From NCBI GenBank assembly GCA_946887345.1, contig CAMPKR010000005.1, forward strand, positions 1 to 23,153: DNA of 23,153 nt, in the 5' to 3' direction. The notes beneath the pieces were generated by a model that was given only the letters and a program-made list of their open reading frames with translations, was not told where the DNA came from and did not search any database. Shown in pieces: positions 22,723 through 23,153 of this stretch. Positions within the stretch are counted from its first letter, which is position 1, and every line of letters starts with the position of its first letter. Made by a program: the position numbers and the translations under genes. This DNA is from an uncultured Bacteroidota bacterium. Its GTDB lineage: Bacteria; Bacteroidota; Bacteroidia; Chitinophagales; Chitinophagaceae.

Positions 22723-23153
22723 ATGGCTATGAAAAAGATTTTACTTAATCTCGTAATAGCAGCCTCTCTTTCTCTGCCGGCTGCTTCGGGCTATGCAGCT
22801 GCTATGCTCGGGCTTACCACCAGCAACCAGGTATTCGTAATGGCTAATGCCAGCAATCCCTCAGTTATCAGCGGACCTTACGCTGTTTCAGGCGTTGCCG
22901 GCGGACAGGTATTGGTCGCCCTCGACCAGAATCCCGGAGACAAGAAAATGTATGCCCTGGGCTACAACTCCTCTACTTTCCAGGCGCAGCTCTACCGTAT
23001 AAACATTTCCGGCAACACTTACACTGCTGTCGCAGTCGGCTCCTCTCCTGTCACACTGCAATTGGGTTCAGGCACCAGTGTTGGGTTCGATTTTAACGCC
23101 ACCAACAGCGACGACATCACAGTTGTTAGCAGCGACGGTAGCAATAGCTATAC
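22723..23153 (+). CDS. DUF4394 domain-containing exported protein, N-terminal part (cut by window edge)
   Basis: The frame from the ATG at 22723 runs to the right edge: 143 codons, incomplete at the 3' end. A signal peptide (MAMKKILLNLVIAASLSLPA...GYAA, about 1-27) is followed by a sequence that fits DUF4394: LTTSNQVFVMANASN (about 32-46), a first strand set ending QVLVALDQNPGDKKMYALGY, where the D-x-x-P...LYALG block is typical, LYRINISGNTYTAV, and VGFDFNATNSDDITVVSSDG, matching the GFDFNPT.D.I.VVS block. The domain is thought to be a repeat-built, beta-propeller-like extracellular module; its function is unknown. The initiator could be the ATG at 22723 or 22729 in the same frame. Confidence 0.82.
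   Translation, partial: MAMKKILLNLVIAASLSLPAASGYAAAMLGLTTSNQVFVMANASNPSVISGPYAVSGVAGGQVLVALDQNPGDKKMYALGYNSSTFQAQLYRINISGNTYTAVAVGSSPVTLQLGSGTSVGFDFNATNSDDITVVSSDGSNSY

Noticed and set aside
22719..22748. Nine-codon open frame (ATG to TAA) overlapping the DUF4394 start in another frame
   Set aside because: Such short overlapping frames are expected by chance; no start signal favours it over the main ATG.

Overview
The window looks like a chromosomal segment of a Bacteroidota bacterium, most likely of the Chitinophagaceae/Chitinophagales type. The grounds are promoter boxes close to TAnnTTTG just upstream of many genes, few Shine-Dalgarno sites, a type IX secretion (T9SS) sorting domain on a secreted hydrolase, a lipoprotein-type TamA (TamL) behind TamB, and the lineage-typical families DUF2911 and DUF4394. 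No RNA gene, CRISPR array, integrase or insertion sequence was seen. Gene calls rest on reading the translations by eye; no database was searched.

Layout. 1-3545: on the minus strand an unrecognised gene cut by the left edge and a FemAB/GNAT-like acyltransferase; on the plus strand a SAM-methyltransferase-like gene; then, converging on it, a secreted beta-lactamase-fold serine hydrolase with a T9SS tail. 3632-5484 (plus): a SUI1/YciH-like translation factor, the C-terminal half of a split transketolase, and a LEA14-like lipoprotein. 5485-7285 (minus): a compact pssA-purS-rsmI cluster. 7286-7696 is a 411-bp non-coding stretch. 7697-8476 (plus): an outer-membrane barrel protein with an odd His-rich, charged tail. 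8623-12042 (plus): icmF, the fused isobutyryl-CoA mutase with its G-protein chaperone. 12178-19606 (plus): tamB and tamL, overlapping by 11 bp. 19770-23153: a small secreted beta-rich protein (minus), a flavin reductase (minus), a 77-residue membrane protein (plus), a DUF2911 protein (minus) and the start of a DUF4394 protein (plus, cut by the right edge).

Function. Most of the window is housekeeping or envelope biology: translation and ribosome modification (SUI1, RsmI), central carbon and acyl-CoA metabolism (transketolase half, IcmF), purine and phospholipid synthesis (PurS, PssA), and outer-membrane biogenesis (TamB/TamL) beside several exported proteins. I found no convincing new multi-gene system. 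The more notable signals are small: a set of -7 boxes placed 3-7 nt before start codons, implying leaderless or nearly leaderless mRNAs; an 18-bp inverted repeat built from a TTGATAAG octamer between purS and rsmI; several perfect dyads between genes; the barrel protein's tail; and active-site residues that mark IcmF as isobutyryl-type.
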